NCBI GenBank assembly: GCA_031292555.1
Contig: JARLGV010000085.1
Span: 1 to 64,000 of the forward strand
Direction: 5' to 3'
Length of the DNA: 64,000 nt
From: Fimbriimonas sp.
Lineage (GTDB): Bacteria; Armatimonadota; Fimbriimonadia; Fimbriimonadales; Fimbriimonadaceae
Shown here: positions 33,738 through 42,419 of the stretch, in pieces
Position numbering within the stretch: position 1 is the first letter of the stretch
Layout: each line of letters opens with the position of its first letter
The notes under the pieces: generated by a model
Databases searched by the model: none
The model's input: only the letters and a program-made list of their open reading frames with translations
What the model was told of the DNA's origin: nothing
Translations under genes and position numbers: made by a program

Positions 33738-34571
33738 ATGCCAACACGACAATATAAACCGACTTCGCCGGGTCGACGCCACATGATTGGCTCGACCTAT
33801 GCCGAAGTAACGAAGGGCAAGCCGGAAAAGACGCTTACCTCGGCCAAGCCGCATACCGGCGGCCGAAACAGCAGCGGCCGTTTGACCTCCAAGAATCGAG
33901 GCGGCGGTAACAAAACCCAGTATCGCGTGGTCGACTTCAAGCGAGACAAGGACACAGTTCGGGCCAAAGTGGTCGCGATCGAATACGATCCGAATCGAAC
34001 TTGCCGAATCGCCCTCGTTCACTACCTGGACGGCGAGAAGAGATATATCCTCGCGCCCAAAGGTCTTTCGGTCGGAACGCTGATCGAAAGCGGGGAAGGC
34101 GCCGACATTCTCCCGGGCAACGCGCTTCCGCTCAAGAACATCCCGCTTGGTACGCTCGTGCATAACATCGAGCTGCAGCCAAAGAAGGGAGGCCAGATGG
34201 TTCGTTCGGCCGGCGCCTCCGCGCAGGTCATGGCAAAGGAAGGGAACTACGTGACCCTCCGACTGCCCAGCGGTGAAATGCGCATGGTGCACAACACCTG
34301 CCGCGCAACCATCGGCGAGGTCGGCAACTCCGAGCACGAGAACGAGTCGATCGGAAAGGCCGGTAAGAATCGGGGTCTTGGAAAGAAGCCGCACGTTCGC
34401 GGTGTCGTCATGAGCCCGCGCGACCACCCACACGGTGGTGGTGAAGCGAAGTCCCCCGTTGGACGCAAGAAAGGCCCAGTCGACCGATGGGGCAATAAGG
34501 CTCTCGGTCAGAAGACCCGGCACAACAAGCGCACGGAGAAATACATCGTTCGTCGGAGGGAGTCCAAGTAG
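33738..34571 (+). CDS. rplB: Large ribosomal subunit protein L2
   Basis: Peptidyl-transferase-centre protein, 277 residues. [40 protein letters not shown] and the catalytic-centre loop [20 protein letters not shown] with the conserved histidine are intact. A 171-base structured gap separates it from rpsS, whereas the two genes are usually close together. Confidence 0.97.
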   Translation: MPTRQYKPTSPGRRHMIGSTYAEVTKGKPEKTLTSAKPHTGGRNSSGRLTSKNRGGGNKTQYRVVDFKRDKDTVRAKVVAIEYDPNRTCRIALVHYLDGEKRYILAPKGLSVGTLIESGEGADILPGNALPLKNIPLGTLVHNIELQPKKGGQMVRSAGASAQVMAKEGNYVTLRLPSGEMRMVHNTCRATIGEVGNSEHENESIGKAGKNRGLGKKPHVRGVVMSPRDHPHGGGEAKSPVGRKKGPVDRWGNKALGQKTRHNKRTEKYIVRRRESK

Positions 34572-34577
34572 GCAAAG

Positions 34578-34674
34578 GCTTCTCGGTTGGAATTGGCCGA
34601 GGAGCATAGCTCTACACGAAGGATCTATGACCGGGAAAGGGTGCGATCTGCTTACCGAACCCCGACCGTAGATC
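34578..34674 (+). other. Structured spacer between rplB and rpsS
   Basis: GCTTCTCGG (34578-34586) pairs with CCGAGGAGC (34597-34605). GATCTATG (34622-34629) pairs with CGTAGATC (34667-34674), enclosing GGGT/ACCC (34639-34642 with 34659-34662). No ORF is present in the 171-base gap (34572-34742). It may be a binding site for an r-protein or a processing site; no known leader family was recognised. Confidence 0.4.
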
Positions 34675-34742
34675 GACTTCCCAATTAGCACGTGCACTGC
34701 CCACTCGGGTGAAACCGGGTCCAGGGGCACCACTGGAGAAAT

Positions 34743-35030
34743 ATGGCAAGAAGCTTAAAGAAAGGATTTTTTGTCGACGACCATCTCATGAAGAAGGTTA
34801 TCGATCTGAACAGGAAGGGCGAAAAGCGGCTGATCAAGACTTGGAGCCGCCGATCGACCATCACGCCCGACATGGTCGGACACACGTTCGCCGTACACGA
34901 CGGCCGCAAGCATGTGCCGGTTTTCATCACTGAGAACATGATCGGTCACAAGCTCGGAGAGTTTGCTCCGACACGGACGTTCCGTGGCCACGCCGGTGGC
35001 CTCGCCGAGAGGGGGACCAAGCTAAGGTAG
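34743..35030 (+). CDS. rpsS: Small ribosomal subunit protein S19
   Basis: 30S head protein, 95 residues, standard length. [39 protein letters not shown] and [18 protein letters not shown] are all conserved. Its ribosome-binding site is CTGGAG. Confidence 0.96.
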   Translation: MARSLKKGFFVDDHLMKKVIDLNRKGEKRLIKTWSRRSTITPDMVGHTFAVHDGRKHVPVFITENMIGHKLGEFAPTRTFRGHAGGLAERGTKLR

Positions 35031-35097
35031 AGCCCTGACGGGTAAAATAAGCGGCTTTGCGCGAATTTGGCGCGGTAACCGCTTGAGGCAACAGACG

Positions 35098-35685
35098 ATG
35101 GAAGTAAGAGCAATCGCAAAATATGTAAGAGTGCAGCCGCGCAAAGTGCGGATTATCGCGGACGAGGTCCGCGGCAAGTCCGCCGTACACACGGCGAGTC
35201 TGCTGCGCTATCACACCTCAAAGAGCGCCCAGGCGCTTCACCAGGTGTTGATTTCGGCCATGGCAAACGCCCAGGAGAATCACAACCTGTCCCCCGATCA
35301 GTTGAAAATCGCCGCCATCACGGTGGACGAGGGACCGCGACTCAAGCGGATGCAGGCAAGAGCTATGGGCCGAGGCAATCGGATCGTCAAGAAGACCAGC
35401 CACATCACGGTGGTCGTTGAGGATTACGAAGCGCCCAAAGCCGTAAAGCCGCATGGCAGCAAGCCCAAGCCGCGGCCGACGTTCGCTGCTCCTACCAAGG
35501 GCAAGAAGAAGAGCGCTGCTCAGCCGGTCGCTGCCGATGATCCGGTAGTCGAGGCGACTGATGTCGTCGCTGCGCCGGTAGAGGCGTCCGAACCGATTTC
35601 GACGACGGAAACGGCCGAACAGGCCCCTACGACTGAGTCCACCGAAGGCGGAACCGCCCCAACGGACGAGAAAGGAGCGGAATAA
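35098..35685 (+). CDS. rplV: Large ribosomal subunit protein L22 with long C-terminal tail
   Basis: Residues 1 to about 112 are a normal L22: VRAIAKYVRVQPRKVRIIAD, tunnel hairpin and GRGNRIVKKTSHITVVVED. Residues 113-195 form an extra low-complexity tail, first basic (KPHGSKPKPRPT..KGKKKSAA), then acidic and rich in A, V, E, T. ATG 35098 is preceded by TTGAGG; an in-frame TTG at 35083 is less likely. A short GCGC-rich hairpin (about 35051-35081) lies upstream. Confidence 0.93.
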   Translation: MEVRAIAKYVRVQPRKVRIIADEVRGKSAVHTASLLRYHTSKSAQALHQVLISAMANAQENHNLSPDQLKIAAITVDEGPRLKRMQARAMGRGNRIVKKTSHITVVVEDYEAPKAVKPHGSKPKPRPTFAAPTKGKKKSAAQPVAADDPVVEATDVVAAPVEASEPISTTETAEQAPTTESTEGGTAPTDEKGAE

Positions 35686-35687
35686 CT

Positions 35688-36470
35688 TTGGGTCAGAAGA
35701 TTCATCCAGTAGGCTTTCGCGTTGGGGTCATTCGTGGCTTCGACAGCCAGTGGTATTACGGAAAGAAGGGCTATGGCAATGCCCTCCTGCAGGATCACGA
35801 GATTCGGCAGTTCATCAAGAGGCGCACCGGTCTTGGCAACGTCAGCCGAGTCGAGATCGAGCGCGCTGCCAACCGCGTCAAGGTGACCATCTTCACCGCG
35901 CGCCCCGGTGCGATCATCGGACGCGGCGGTAAGGGCATCGACGAGTTGACCGACACGCTGAACCGGATGGTTCGCGCCAAGGACAAGACGATGGTCGTTC
36001 AGGTCAACGTCACCGAGGTTCGCCAGCCGGAGTTGGACGCGCAGCTCGTCGCAGAGAACGTGTGCCAGCAGCTCGAAAAGCGCATCAGCCATCGCCGGGC
36101 CATGCGGCAAGCGATGACCCGCGTGATGCGAATGAACGGACGTGGGATTAAGATCCAGGTCTCGGGACGGTTGGGCGGTTCGGAAATCGCTCGCCGCGAG
36201 GGAGACAAGATCGGCAAGATCCCGCTCCACACTATTCGCGCCGACATCGACTACGGCCAGGCAACCGCTCACACGGTCTATGGCTCGGTCGGATGCAAGG
36301 TGTGGATCTACAAGGGAGAGGTTCTTCCCGAGCGACGGTTGCGAGATATCGAGCCCCAGCCGCAGCCAGCCCGCCGACCTCGTCCTCCGCGAGAGGACTC
36401 GTCGCAGCAGGCATTCGCTGCCACTCAGGCTCCGGCGCCGGTCGCACCCGTTGAAGGAGGTCAAGCCTAA
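35688..36470 (+). CDS. rpsC: Small ribosomal subunit protein S3 with C-terminal tail
   Basis: Protein at the mRNA entry site, 260 residues. It starts at TTG with AAAGGAGCGG upstream: [20 protein letters not shown]. The KH motif is [20 protein letters not shown], followed by [20 protein letters not shown] and [20 protein letters not shown]. The last 40 residues are a proline-, glutamine- and alanine-rich tail. Its TAA overlaps the rplP ATG by one base. Confidence 0.94.
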   Translation: MGQKIHPVGFRVGVIRGFDSQWYYGKKGYGNALLQDHEIRQFIKRRTGLGNVSRVEIERAANRVKVTIFTARPGAIIGRGGKGIDELTDTLNRMVRAKDKTMVVQVNVTEVRQPELDAQLVAENVCQQLEKRISHRRAMRQAMTRVMRMNGRGIKIQVSGRLGGSEIARREGDKIGKIPLHTIRADIDYGQATAHTVYGSVGCKVWIYKGEVLPERRLRDIEPQPQPARRPRPPREDSSQQAFAATQAPAPVAPVEGGQA

Positions 36471-36961
36471 TGTTGATGCCCAAGAGAGTCAAGCATCGAA
36501 AGATGCACCGTGGAAGGATGAAGGGCCACGCGACCCAGGGTAACCGGATCTCTTTCGGTGAATTCGGAATCGTAGCCCAAGAGCCGGCGTGGATTACCTC
36601 CCGCCAGATCGAAGCCGCTCGTATCGCCATGACCCGCCACATCAAACGTGGTGGAAAAGTGTGGATTCGAATCTTCCCGGACAAGTCGTACACTAAGAAG
36701 CCTCTCGAAACCCGTATGGGTAAGGGTAAGGCTCCAGTCGAAGGCTGGGTCGCAGTCATAAAGCCGGGCCGCGTTCTGTTCGAGATGGACGGAGTCCCGG
36801 TGGAAGTGGCCAAAGAGGCCATGAGGCTCGCGATTTTCAAACTGCCGATCCGCTGCAAGTTCGTCACCAAGGCCGAACTGGAGGCTGCTGCCGCCATCGC
36901 CGTGGTTGAGACAGGAGACGATGCGGTCGTCGCAGAAGCGCCGGAGAGCGTTCAGGAATAG
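36470..36961 (+). CDS. rplP: Large ribosomal subunit protein L16 with C-terminal tail
   Basis: Protein near the A-site, 163 residues against about 140 usually. [40 protein letters not shown] and [20 protein letters not shown] are typical. An extra acidic tail of about 22 residues ends in [14 protein letters not shown] lies nine bases before ATG 36470; ATG 36476 would match the family start better. Confidence 0.94.
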   Translation: MLMPKRVKHRKMHRGRMKGHATQGNRISFGEFGIVAQEPAWITSRQIEAARIAMTRHIKRGGKVWIRIFPDKSYTKKPLETRMGKGKAPVEGWVAVIKPGRVLFEMDGVPVEVAKEAMRLAIFKLPIRCKFVTKAELEAAAAIAVVETGDDAVVAEAPESVQE

Positions 36962-36970
36962 CATAACAAG

Positions 36971-37177
36971 ATGAAGGACACGAAAATATCAGAACTGCGA
37001 GAGAAGAGCGTTCCTGAGCTGGAGGCATTGGTTCTCGAAGAGAGGGCAAACCTCTACAAGGCTCGAAGGGACCTCGTTTTTCGACGGATGACCGACACGG
37101 CCAGCGTCAAGGTGCGGCGACACAACATCGCCCGCATGCTTACGCTGATTGCCGAGAAGAAGCGAGGTAACGCGTAA
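36971..37177 (+). CDS. rpmC: Large ribosomal subunit protein L29
   Basis: Helical-hairpin protein at the tunnel exit, 68 residues. [20 protein letters not shown] and the [18 protein letters not shown] second helix match the family. The TAA overlaps the rpsQ ATG (TAATG). Confidence 0.93.
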   Translation: MKDTKISELREKSVPELEALVLEERANLYKARRDLVFRRMTDTASVKVRRHNIARMLTLIAEKKRGNA

Positions 37178-37461
37178 TGGCAGATACAAACAAGGAAGCT
37201 GTTGTTGAGGAGTCTCGCGGCAATCGAAAGGTCCGTCAAGGAATCGTCGTCTCCAACAAGATGGAGAAGACGGTCGTCGTGAAAATTGAGCGCCGCGTTC
37301 AGCACCCGATCTACGGAAAAGTCGTGTTGCGCACGAAGAAGTTCAAGGCCCACGACATCATCGGATGCGACGAAGGAGACCGAGTCGAGATTATGGAGAC
37401 CCGCCCGATCAGCAGAGACAAGTGCTGGCGAGTCACCCAGATCCTTGAAAAGGTGAAGTAA
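37177..37461 (+). CDS. rpsQ: Small ribosomal subunit protein S17
   Basis: OB-fold 16S-binding protein, 94 residues. [40 protein letters not shown] and [18 protein letters not shown] are typical. About ten extra acidic residues precede the family start. It overlaps rpmC by one base. Confidence 0.95.
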   Translation: MADTNKEAVVEESRGNRKVRQGIVVSNKMEKTVVVKIERRVQHPIYGKVVLRTKKFKAHDIIGCDEGDRVEIMETRPISRDKCWRVTQILEKVK

Positions 37462-37470
37462 CTCGTTTAG

Positions 37471-37525
37471 GGCAGCCGGTTGGCTGCCAACGTGTTTGAG
37501 GCTGAGTTCGCTCCGCCTCAAACGC
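37471..37525 (+). other. Tandem hairpins between rpsQ and rplN, one with a UUCG tetraloop
   Basis: Hairpin 1: GGCAGCC (37471-37477), GGTT loop, GGCTGCC (37482-37488). Hairpin 2: GTTTGAGGC (37494-37502) with GCCTCAAAC (37515-37523), continued inside by GAG-TTCG-CTC (37504-37513), giving a UUCG tetraloop after one mismatch. Neither is followed by a T-run. They fill the 123-base gap before rplN. Confidence 0.6.
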
Positions 37526-37584
37526 ATGTCAAGCCTCCTCCGGAATGCCGGAATGGCCTCTGAAACAGTACAAGGAATAAGACA

Positions 37585-37956
37585 ATGATTCAGCAATTTA
37601 CAAGGCTCAAGGTGGCCGACAATTCGGGAGCGCGCGAAGTGATGTGTATTCGCGTCCTGAAAGGATCTCAGCCCCGGTACGGCGGCATCGGCGACGTCAT
37701 CGTGGCTGCCGTGAAAGTGGCAACCCCCAACATGCCGGTCAAGAAGGGCGATGTGGTAAAGGCGGTCATCGTGCGGACGAAGCACCCGGTCCGGCGCGTC
37801 GATGGCTCGACCCTGCGATTCGACGATAACGCATGCGTCGTCATCAACCCGTCCAACCTCGAGCCCCGAGGTACGCGCATCTTTGGGCCGGTGGCTCGCG
37901 AATTGCGCGACAAGAACTTCATGAAGATCGTATCGCTTGCACCGGAGGCCCTTTAA
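37585..37956 (+). CDS. rplN: Large ribosomal subunit protein L14
   Basis: Subunit-interface protein, 123 residues, standard. [40 protein letters not shown] and [20 protein letters not shown] are conserved. CAAGGAA lies before the ATG. The TAA overlaps the rplX ATG. Confidence 0.97.
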   Translation: MIQQFTRLKVADNSGAREVMCIRVLKGSQPRYGGIGDVIVAAVKVATPNMPVKKGDVVKAVIVRTKHPVRRVDGSTLRFDDNACVVINPSNLEPRGTRIFGPVARELRDKNFMKIVSLAPEAL

Positions 37957-38366
37957 TGCCAACAAAAGCAGAACTTAAGCAAAAGGCCACGCACATCAAA
38001 CTGAAGATCCGTAAGTTTGACAAGGTGGTCATCATTTCCGGGAAGGACAAGGGCGAAATCGGATTTGTCGCCGCCGTCTCGCCCAAAGAGCAGAAGGTCC
38101 TCGTACTCAAAGAGAACGAGGAGAATCCGGAGCAGCCGCTGCCGCTCAACGCTGCGATCAAGCATCGCAAAGCGAAGACTCAAGGGCAGCGATCGGTCCG
38201 GATGAAGATCCCGGTGCCCATTCACATCAGCAATGTGATGGTTTTGGATCCGGCAACCAATCAGCCGACCCGTGTCGGACGGCGAGAGGAAGACGGCAAA
38301 CTCGTGCGCTACGCCAAGAAGAGCGGCACCAAACTCGTCGATGTTCCTGTGATCGAGCCCAAGTAA
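37956..38366 (+). CDS. rplX: Large ribosomal subunit protein L24
   Basis: Assembly-initiator protein, 136 residues, about 25-30 longer than usual. The KOW motif is in FDKVVIISGKDKGEIGFVAA; PLPLNAAIKHRKAKTQGQRS and IHISNVMVLDPATNQPTRVG follow. The insertion lies between KOW and the HISNV strand. ATG 37956 overlaps the rplN stop by one base; the frame is open further upstream but inside rplN. Its stop codon lies in the loop of a 14-bp hairpin. Confidence 0.92.
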   Translation: MPTKAELKQKATHIKLKIRKFDKVVIISGKDKGEIGFVAAVSPKEQKVLVLKENEENPEQPLPLNAAIKHRKAKTQGQRSVRMKIPVPIHISNVMVLDPATNQPTRVGRREEDGKLVRYAKKSGTKLVDVPVIEPK

Positions 38367-38403
38367 GGGTTCGATCACAGCGTCGCCTGGTCAGAAATCA
38401 GGC
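38347..38403 (+). other. Hairpins spanning the rplX stop codon
   Basis: CTGTGATCGAGCCC (38347-38360) pairs with GGGTTCGATCACAG (38367-38380) over 14 bp with one G-U pair; the 6-base loop AAGTAA contains the rplX stop codon. A smaller hairpin, GCCTG/CAGGC (38385-38389 with 38399-38403), follows before rplE. No T-run is present, so a processing or coupling role is more likely than termination. Confidence 0.6.
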
Positions 38404-38419
38404 AAAGTAAGGAAGACTA

Positions 38420-39016
38420 ATGGCAAGAAAAGAAAAAGAAAAAGTCGTGGCCGGTCCGATCACCCTGCCCAAGCCACGGCTGAAGGCAAAGTATCAGAGC
38501 GACGTCCTACCAAAGCTCACCGAGCAGTTTAAGTACAAAACGGTGATGCAGGCTCCCAAGTTGGACAAGATCGTCATCAACATGGGGACCGGCAGCAAGG
38601 AAAAGAGCGGCGACAAGAACCTGGAGAATTCCATCCGGGACATGACACTGATCTCGGGCCAGAAGCCGATCATCACCAAGGCGAAGAAGGCTATTTCGAA
38701 CTTCAAACTCCGTGAAGGCATGGAGATCGGTTGCAAGGTCACCCTCCGCGGCGATCGCATGTACCACTTCTTCGATAAGCTGGCAACCGTCGTGCTCCCC
38801 CGTATCCGAGACTTTCAGGGCCTTTCGCCGAAGTCTTTCGATGGACGCGGCAACTACGCCCTCGGTTTGAAAGAGCAGTTGGTCTTCCCCGAGATCCCGT
38901 ATGACACGTTCGACCGCATCCGCGGTATGGACATCGTGATCTGCACCACCGCCAAGACCGACGAAGAAGCCCGCGTCTTCCTGAAGGCCATGGGCCTTCC
39001 CCTCCGAGAGAAGTAA
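38420..39016 (+). CDS. rplE: Large ribosomal subunit protein L5
   Basis: 5S rRNA-binding protein, 198 residues. [20 protein letters not shown], the [20 protein letters not shown] strand, [20 protein letters not shown] and [20 protein letters not shown] are typical. A basic N-terminal extension ([12 protein letters not shown]..) is slightly longer than usual. It is the last ribosomal gene here: rpsN/rpsZ, rpsH, rplF and the rest of the spc operon do not follow. Confidence 0.96.
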   Translation: MARKEKEKVVAGPITLPKPRLKAKYQSDVLPKLTEQFKYKTVMQAPKLDKIVINMGTGSKEKSGDKNLENSIRDMTLISGQKPIITKAKKAISNFKLREGMEIGCKVTLRGDRMYHFFDKLATVVLPRIRDFQGLSPKSFDGRGNYALGLKEQLVFPEIPYDTFDRIRGMDIVICTTAKTDEEARVFLKAMGLPLREK

Positions 39017-39030
39017 AACCACCCTCCCCC

Positions 39031-39567
39031 AAGGAGCGCGGACTTCAGTCCGCCCAAGTGCCCCGGGCTTCAGCCCGGGGTTCCTTTCTTAAGCAAGAGC
39101 CTCCACTGGACAAGGCGCCGTGCCCTGGAAGAAACCTCCTGCCTCGGGCAACGAACTCCTGCCCCCGGCGATGGCCCCTTGCCTATGGAGATGATCCGAC
39201 GTTCGGAGAGTGCATCAACTTTCCAGCACGACTTCGCTCCGTAGCGATCCACCAGGCCCATCGAAACGAATCCGTCTTCTATGAAGTAGCTGAGACATCT
39301 GCGATCCAGGTTGCTGTCAGCGGATCGCTACTTTCTCCAACCGACTCGCCCATTTCCACCTTGGCTACAGGTTCGATAGCGTGCAGGTTCCCCCCAAATA
39401 TGACGCAACCCACCGTTGTAGAGTCCACCTTGTACGGTGCTCGCCAGCCTAGCTAAGGAGGCGTCGTCGGCCATTGCCTGCCAGACCGTGCTTGAGGCTC
39501 AATGCGGGCTTACACCGAGCCGGACTGAAGTCCTGGATACTTGGGCGGACTGAAATCCGCGCTCCTT
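39031..39567. repeat. REP-bounded inverted repeat, MITE-like, 537 bp
   Basis: A 29-bp terminal inverted repeat (39031-39059 and 39539-39567) matches at 28 of 29 positions. Each end also carries two short palindromes with a CTTCAG or CTGAAG core (left 39038-39053 and 39061-39080; right 39522-39533 and 39545-39560). The interior (39081-39510) has no convincing gene; short open frames on both strands look decayed. It separates the ribosomal cluster from the ABC-2 permease gene. Confidence 0.6.
39061..39080 (+). terminator. Terminator of the ribosomal cluster
   Basis: CCCCGGGCT-TC-AGCCCGGGG is a perfect 9-bp stem with a 2-base centre, followed by TTCCTTTCTT. Directly upstream lies another perfect palindrome, GCGGACT-TC-AGTCCGC (39038-39053). 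Both look like dispersed REP-type repeats also serving as terminators. Confidence 0.65.
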
Positions 39568-39612
39568 GGAGGGGTTGCGAAGTTCCGACGCCTATTTGGT
39601 GGCGGGATGGGC

Positions 39613-39618
39613 AATAAT
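39613..39618 (+). promoter_or_regulatory. Leaderless-type -10 element (AATAAT) for the ABC-2 permease gene
   Basis: AATAAT lies seven bases before the ATG at 39626; no Shine-Dalgarno sequence is present. Confidence 0.45.
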
Positions 39619-39625
39619 GCATCCC

Positions 39626-40426
39626 ATGCGGTGGACGTTGCGGAAATGGAGGGCAGTGTTCTCCATTTACTTCCAGGACGGAATCGCGTACCGGGCTAGC
39701 GGGCTCATCTGGGTGACTACAGACCTGGCTACCGCGGTTACAATGCCGCTCGTTTGGGCTGCCGCAAGCAAGAGCGGACCGATCGGCGGGTTCACGTCGA
39801 GCGACTTCATCCTTTACTACCTCTGTATGCTGTTTCTCGGCAGCTTCGTGATGAGCCACATCATGTGGGAACTCGCGATGGAGATTAAGGAAGGGCAGTT
39901 CTCGACGATGCTTCTGCGGCCGATGAGCTTCTACCAACTCAACTTTTTCCGGAATCTCTCCTGGCGCGTGATCCGGCCCGTCCTATTCGCGCCGTTCTTC
40001 GTCGCCCTACTCCTCGCCTATCACAGCTACCTCAAACACGTCGACATCCATCTCGGTTGGCAGTTTTGGGCATCCGTGATCATGGGGCACCTGGTCAGCT
40101 TCTCTTTCGTGATGATGATGTCGATGCTCGCCCTGTTCACACAGGAGGTCACTTCGATCTTCGAGCTGTATTACATTCCGATGCTGTTCTTGTCTGGTCA
40201 GCTCTTTCCCATCGCCATGCTGCCAGATTGGGCGGCCAAGCTCGCCAAGATGTTCCCTTTTTACTTTATGACCGGCGCCCCGACCGAGATCCTTATAGGA
40301 CGAATCGGCGGCGGCGCCGTCTATCAGGTCCTTGGAATTCAGGTCATGTGGGTCACCGTCTGCTACGGCGTTTCGCGCATCCTCTGGAGAGTAGGTCTCA
40401 GGCATTACACCGGCGTAGGCATGTAG
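39626..40426 (+). CDS. ABC-2 type transporter permease
   Basis: A membrane protein of 266 residues with six hydrophobic segments, of the DUF990/ABC2_membrane_6-like group. Recognisable parts are FQDGIAYRASGLIWVTTDL near the N-terminus, WELAMEIKEGQFSTMLLRPM (the coupling helix before the second membrane segment) and LFLSGQLFPIAMLPDWAAKL. Such permeases normally pair with a second permease and an ATPase; neither is adjacent. ATG 39626 was preferred to 39617 because of the -10 spacing; an open frame continues upstream into the repeat. Confidence 0.8.
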   Translation: MRWTLRKWRAVFSIYFQDGIAYRASGLIWVTTDLATAVTMPLVWAAASKSGPIGGFTSSDFILYYLCMLFLGSFVMSHIMWELAMEIKEGQFSTMLLRPMSFYQLNFFRNLSWRVIRPVLFAPFFVALLLAYHSYLKHVDIHLGWQFWASVIMGHLVSFSFVMMMSMLALFTQEVTSIFELYYIPMLFLSGQLFPIAMLPDWAAKLAKMFPFYFMTGAPTEILIGRIGGGAVYQVLGIQVMWVTVCYGVSRILWRVGLRHYTGVGM

Positions 40427-40449
40427 TAGGTAGGGTTGATGATCGCCGG

Positions 40450-40455
40450 TAGACT
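40450..40455 (+). promoter_or_regulatory. Leaderless-type -10 element (TAGACT) for the SDR gene
   Basis: TAGACT lies six bases before the ATG at 40462; no Shine-Dalgarno site is present. Confidence 0.5.
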
Positions 40456-40461
40456 CTAGGC

Positions 40462-41205
40462 ATGCGTTTCAAGCGGGTGTTAGTGACGGGGAGTTCGCGG
40501 GGAATCGGCCGGGCTATCGCTCAGAGGCTGGCTCAAACGGGTTGGTCGGTTGCGATCCACTACACGGCATCCGAGAAAGAAGCCGCCCAAACGGAGCGCC
40601 TGCTTGGCAGTGCATGCTCGGGTGTCTATCGGGCTGATCTTTCGGCCCCGAGCAAGGCGAAGGGTCTGATCGAAGCGGCCCTTGCAGACGGGCCGCTCCA
40701 AGCATTAGTCAACAACGCAGGCGTCTATATGCCTCTGGACTTCATTCAATCGGGAGACGCCGCATTCAGCGCGAACTTCCATAAGACGTTCTCGATCAAC
40801 TTCGAGTCGCCGGTGGCAATGATGCGTGCTGCCGCAAAGCATTTCGACCAGAACGGCGGTGGCAAAATCCTCAACGTGGCCAGCCGAGTGGGTTTCAAAG
40901 GAGAAGGAGGCGCAGCGCTATATGCATCTTCAAAGGCAGCGCTGATCAACCTTACTCGGAGCCTGGCCGTGGAGTTGGCGCCACGCAACATCCAGCTTTT
41001 CGGCATCGCTCCCGGTTGGGTCGATACCGCCATGGTCAGGGAAGGTATGAACGAGCGTTTGGCAGAGATCAATGAGTCGATTCCGCTTGGGCGCATGGCA
41101 ACGCCCAAGGACTGCGCCGCCACCGCTGCGTTCTTGCTCTCGGACGATGCCGCGTATCTAAGCGGTGTAGTCATCGATATCAATGGCGCCAGCTACTTCC
41201 ACTAA
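40462..41205 (+). CDS. Short-chain dehydrogenase/reductase, FabG-like
   Basis: The 247-residue classical SDR has the cofactor motif TGSSRGIG (9-16), the structural NNAG motif in LVNNAGVYMP, the catalytic Ser region VASRVGF and the Tyr-Lys pair in YASSKAAL (Tyr154 and Lys158). The end AAYLSGVVIDINGASYFH is like the FabG C-terminus. Arg at position 13 after TGSS suggests NADPH. The substrate cannot be deduced; no fatty-acid genes are near. Confidence 0.9.
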   Translation: MRFKRVLVTGSSRGIGRAIAQRLAQTGWSVAIHYTASEKEAAQTERLLGSACSGVYRADLSAPSKAKGLIEAALADGPLQALVNNAGVYMPLDFIQSGDAAFSANFHKTFSINFESPVAMMRAAAKHFDQNGGGKILNVASRVGFKGEGGAALYASSKAALINLTRSLAVELAPRNIQLFGIAPGWVDTAMVREGMNERLAEINESIPLGRMATPKDCAATAAFLLSDDAAYLSGVVIDINGASYFH

Positions 41206-41273
41206 CCGACCGGCCCGGATCTTCGATCGCTTGGCGCTCCCCGCCGGTCAGGCGTCATACTTGTAGTCGTTCG

Positions 41274-42419
41274 ATGCTCGCCTATCTTGCCTGTCTCCTT
41301 GTGACCCAGGCGCCGGTTTTGCAGCCGGCGCGCTTGCGGACGATCCTTCCTAACGGAGCGGCGATCCTTGTGGAGAATATTCCAGGGGCGAAAAGCCTAT
41401 CTGTCCAGCTCTTTGCCGCCTCCCGAGGGACCGAGGAAACCCCGATCTCGAACGGCCTGAGGCACTTACTGGAACATATTGTGGCGAAGGGACCCAAGGG
41501 CGACCTCGACCGGAGGCTGGAAACAATTGGTGGATTCTTGACAGCCGAGACCTCGCGAGACGCGATGGCCTTCCGGCTCAGCCTTCCGACCAATCGACTC
41601 GCTGAGGGCCTTCAGTTCTGCGAAGAACTGATGCATATGCCTTCGGTTACGCCAGACGACATCAGGCACGAAGCGTCGATCCTGGAGCAGGAGGGTCTTC
41701 TTCGTTCGGATAGCACTCGGTTCTCCTCCGTAGCCTGGGCCAAGGCGTATGGGGACAAAGGTTTGGACCCGTTTGGCAACCTGGACGTGATCCGAAATGC
41801 CACGCCGGCCATGCTCGACGCCATCCACAAGGTCCAATTTGCCGGCCCCAACTTGGTCGTGTCGGTCGCCGGCGACGTTGACTTGGATGTAGCCACCAAG
41901 GCTTGCAGCGACCTGGTTGGCAGAGCGCCGAAACTGAACGTCACGCCCCAAGAGCGGCCCAAAGGGGAAGGTGGTCAGGCTGCGATCGACTTGCCCGGTA
42001 TTGCATATAGTGTGCCCGTTCCGGGTTTCCGTCTACCGGAAACTGCGGCGCGTTTGGCGGCCGCCCTAGCGTTGGCATCCGAAGCCGACCGATGCTATGT
42101 ACTCTACACTCCATCGGCGAATCCCGGCATGATCACTCTGGGGAGAAGCGACGACAAGGCGGGTCTAGTCAGGGTCCTGTCGAAGGCCGATGCGAACGAC
42201 CTTTTTGCCCGGGGGCTGATCATGGCACGCGCCTGGCTTCGGAGGTCGCTCGACACTCCGGAAGACATTGCCGCGACCAGGGGCCTTCTGATCGCGAGCG
42301 CCGTCGATCTCAAGCCAGATGTTCTGATCGAAAACCTAAACGCGATGACCCATAGGCAGTTTGCAGCCGCGATCGAGTCTTTCCGGTCGAACGAAGCGGT
42401 GGTGGTGACCGGCAGATGA
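41274..42419 (+). CDS. M16 family zinc peptidase, catalytic subunit
   Basis: The 381-residue protein has a short hydrophobic N-terminus (MLAYLACLLVTQAPVLQPA), so it is probably exported. The inverted zinc motif HxxEH is present as HLLEH (64-68) and the distal glutamate lies in HEASILEQEG (about residues 132-141). The second domain lacks metal ligands, as usual. It overlaps the next M16-like gene by four bases (ATGA), so the two probably form a heterodimer like bacterial PqqL/YmxG-type or mitochondrial MPP pairs. Confidence 0.88.
   Translation: MLAYLACLLVTQAPVLQPARLRTILPNGAAILVENIPGAKSLSVQLFAASRGTEETPISNGLRHLLEHIVAKGPKGDLDRRLETIGGFLTAETSRDAMAFRLSLPTNRLAEGLQFCEELMHMPSVTPDDIRHEASILEQEGLLRSDSTRFSSVAWAKAYGDKGLDPFGNLDVIRNATPAMLDAIHKVQFAGPNLVVSVAGDVDLDVATKACSDLVGRAPKLNVTPQERPKGEGGQAAIDLPGIAYSVPVPGFRLPETAARLAAALALASEADRCYVLYTPSANPGMITLGRSDDKAGLVRVLSKADANDLFARGLIMARAWLRRSLDTPEDIAATRGLLIASAVDLKPDVLIENLNAMTHRQFAAAIESFRSNEAVVVTGR

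Noticed and set aside
38367-38380. T-loop-like GGTTCGATC suggesting a tRNA
   Set aside because: No acceptor or anticodon arms can be built around it; it is one arm of the hairpin at the rplX stop codon.
39058-39456. Open frame of 132 codons downstream of rplE
   Set aside because: It starts within a palindrome, has no ribosome-binding site and no recognisable domain; it lies inside the MITE-like element.
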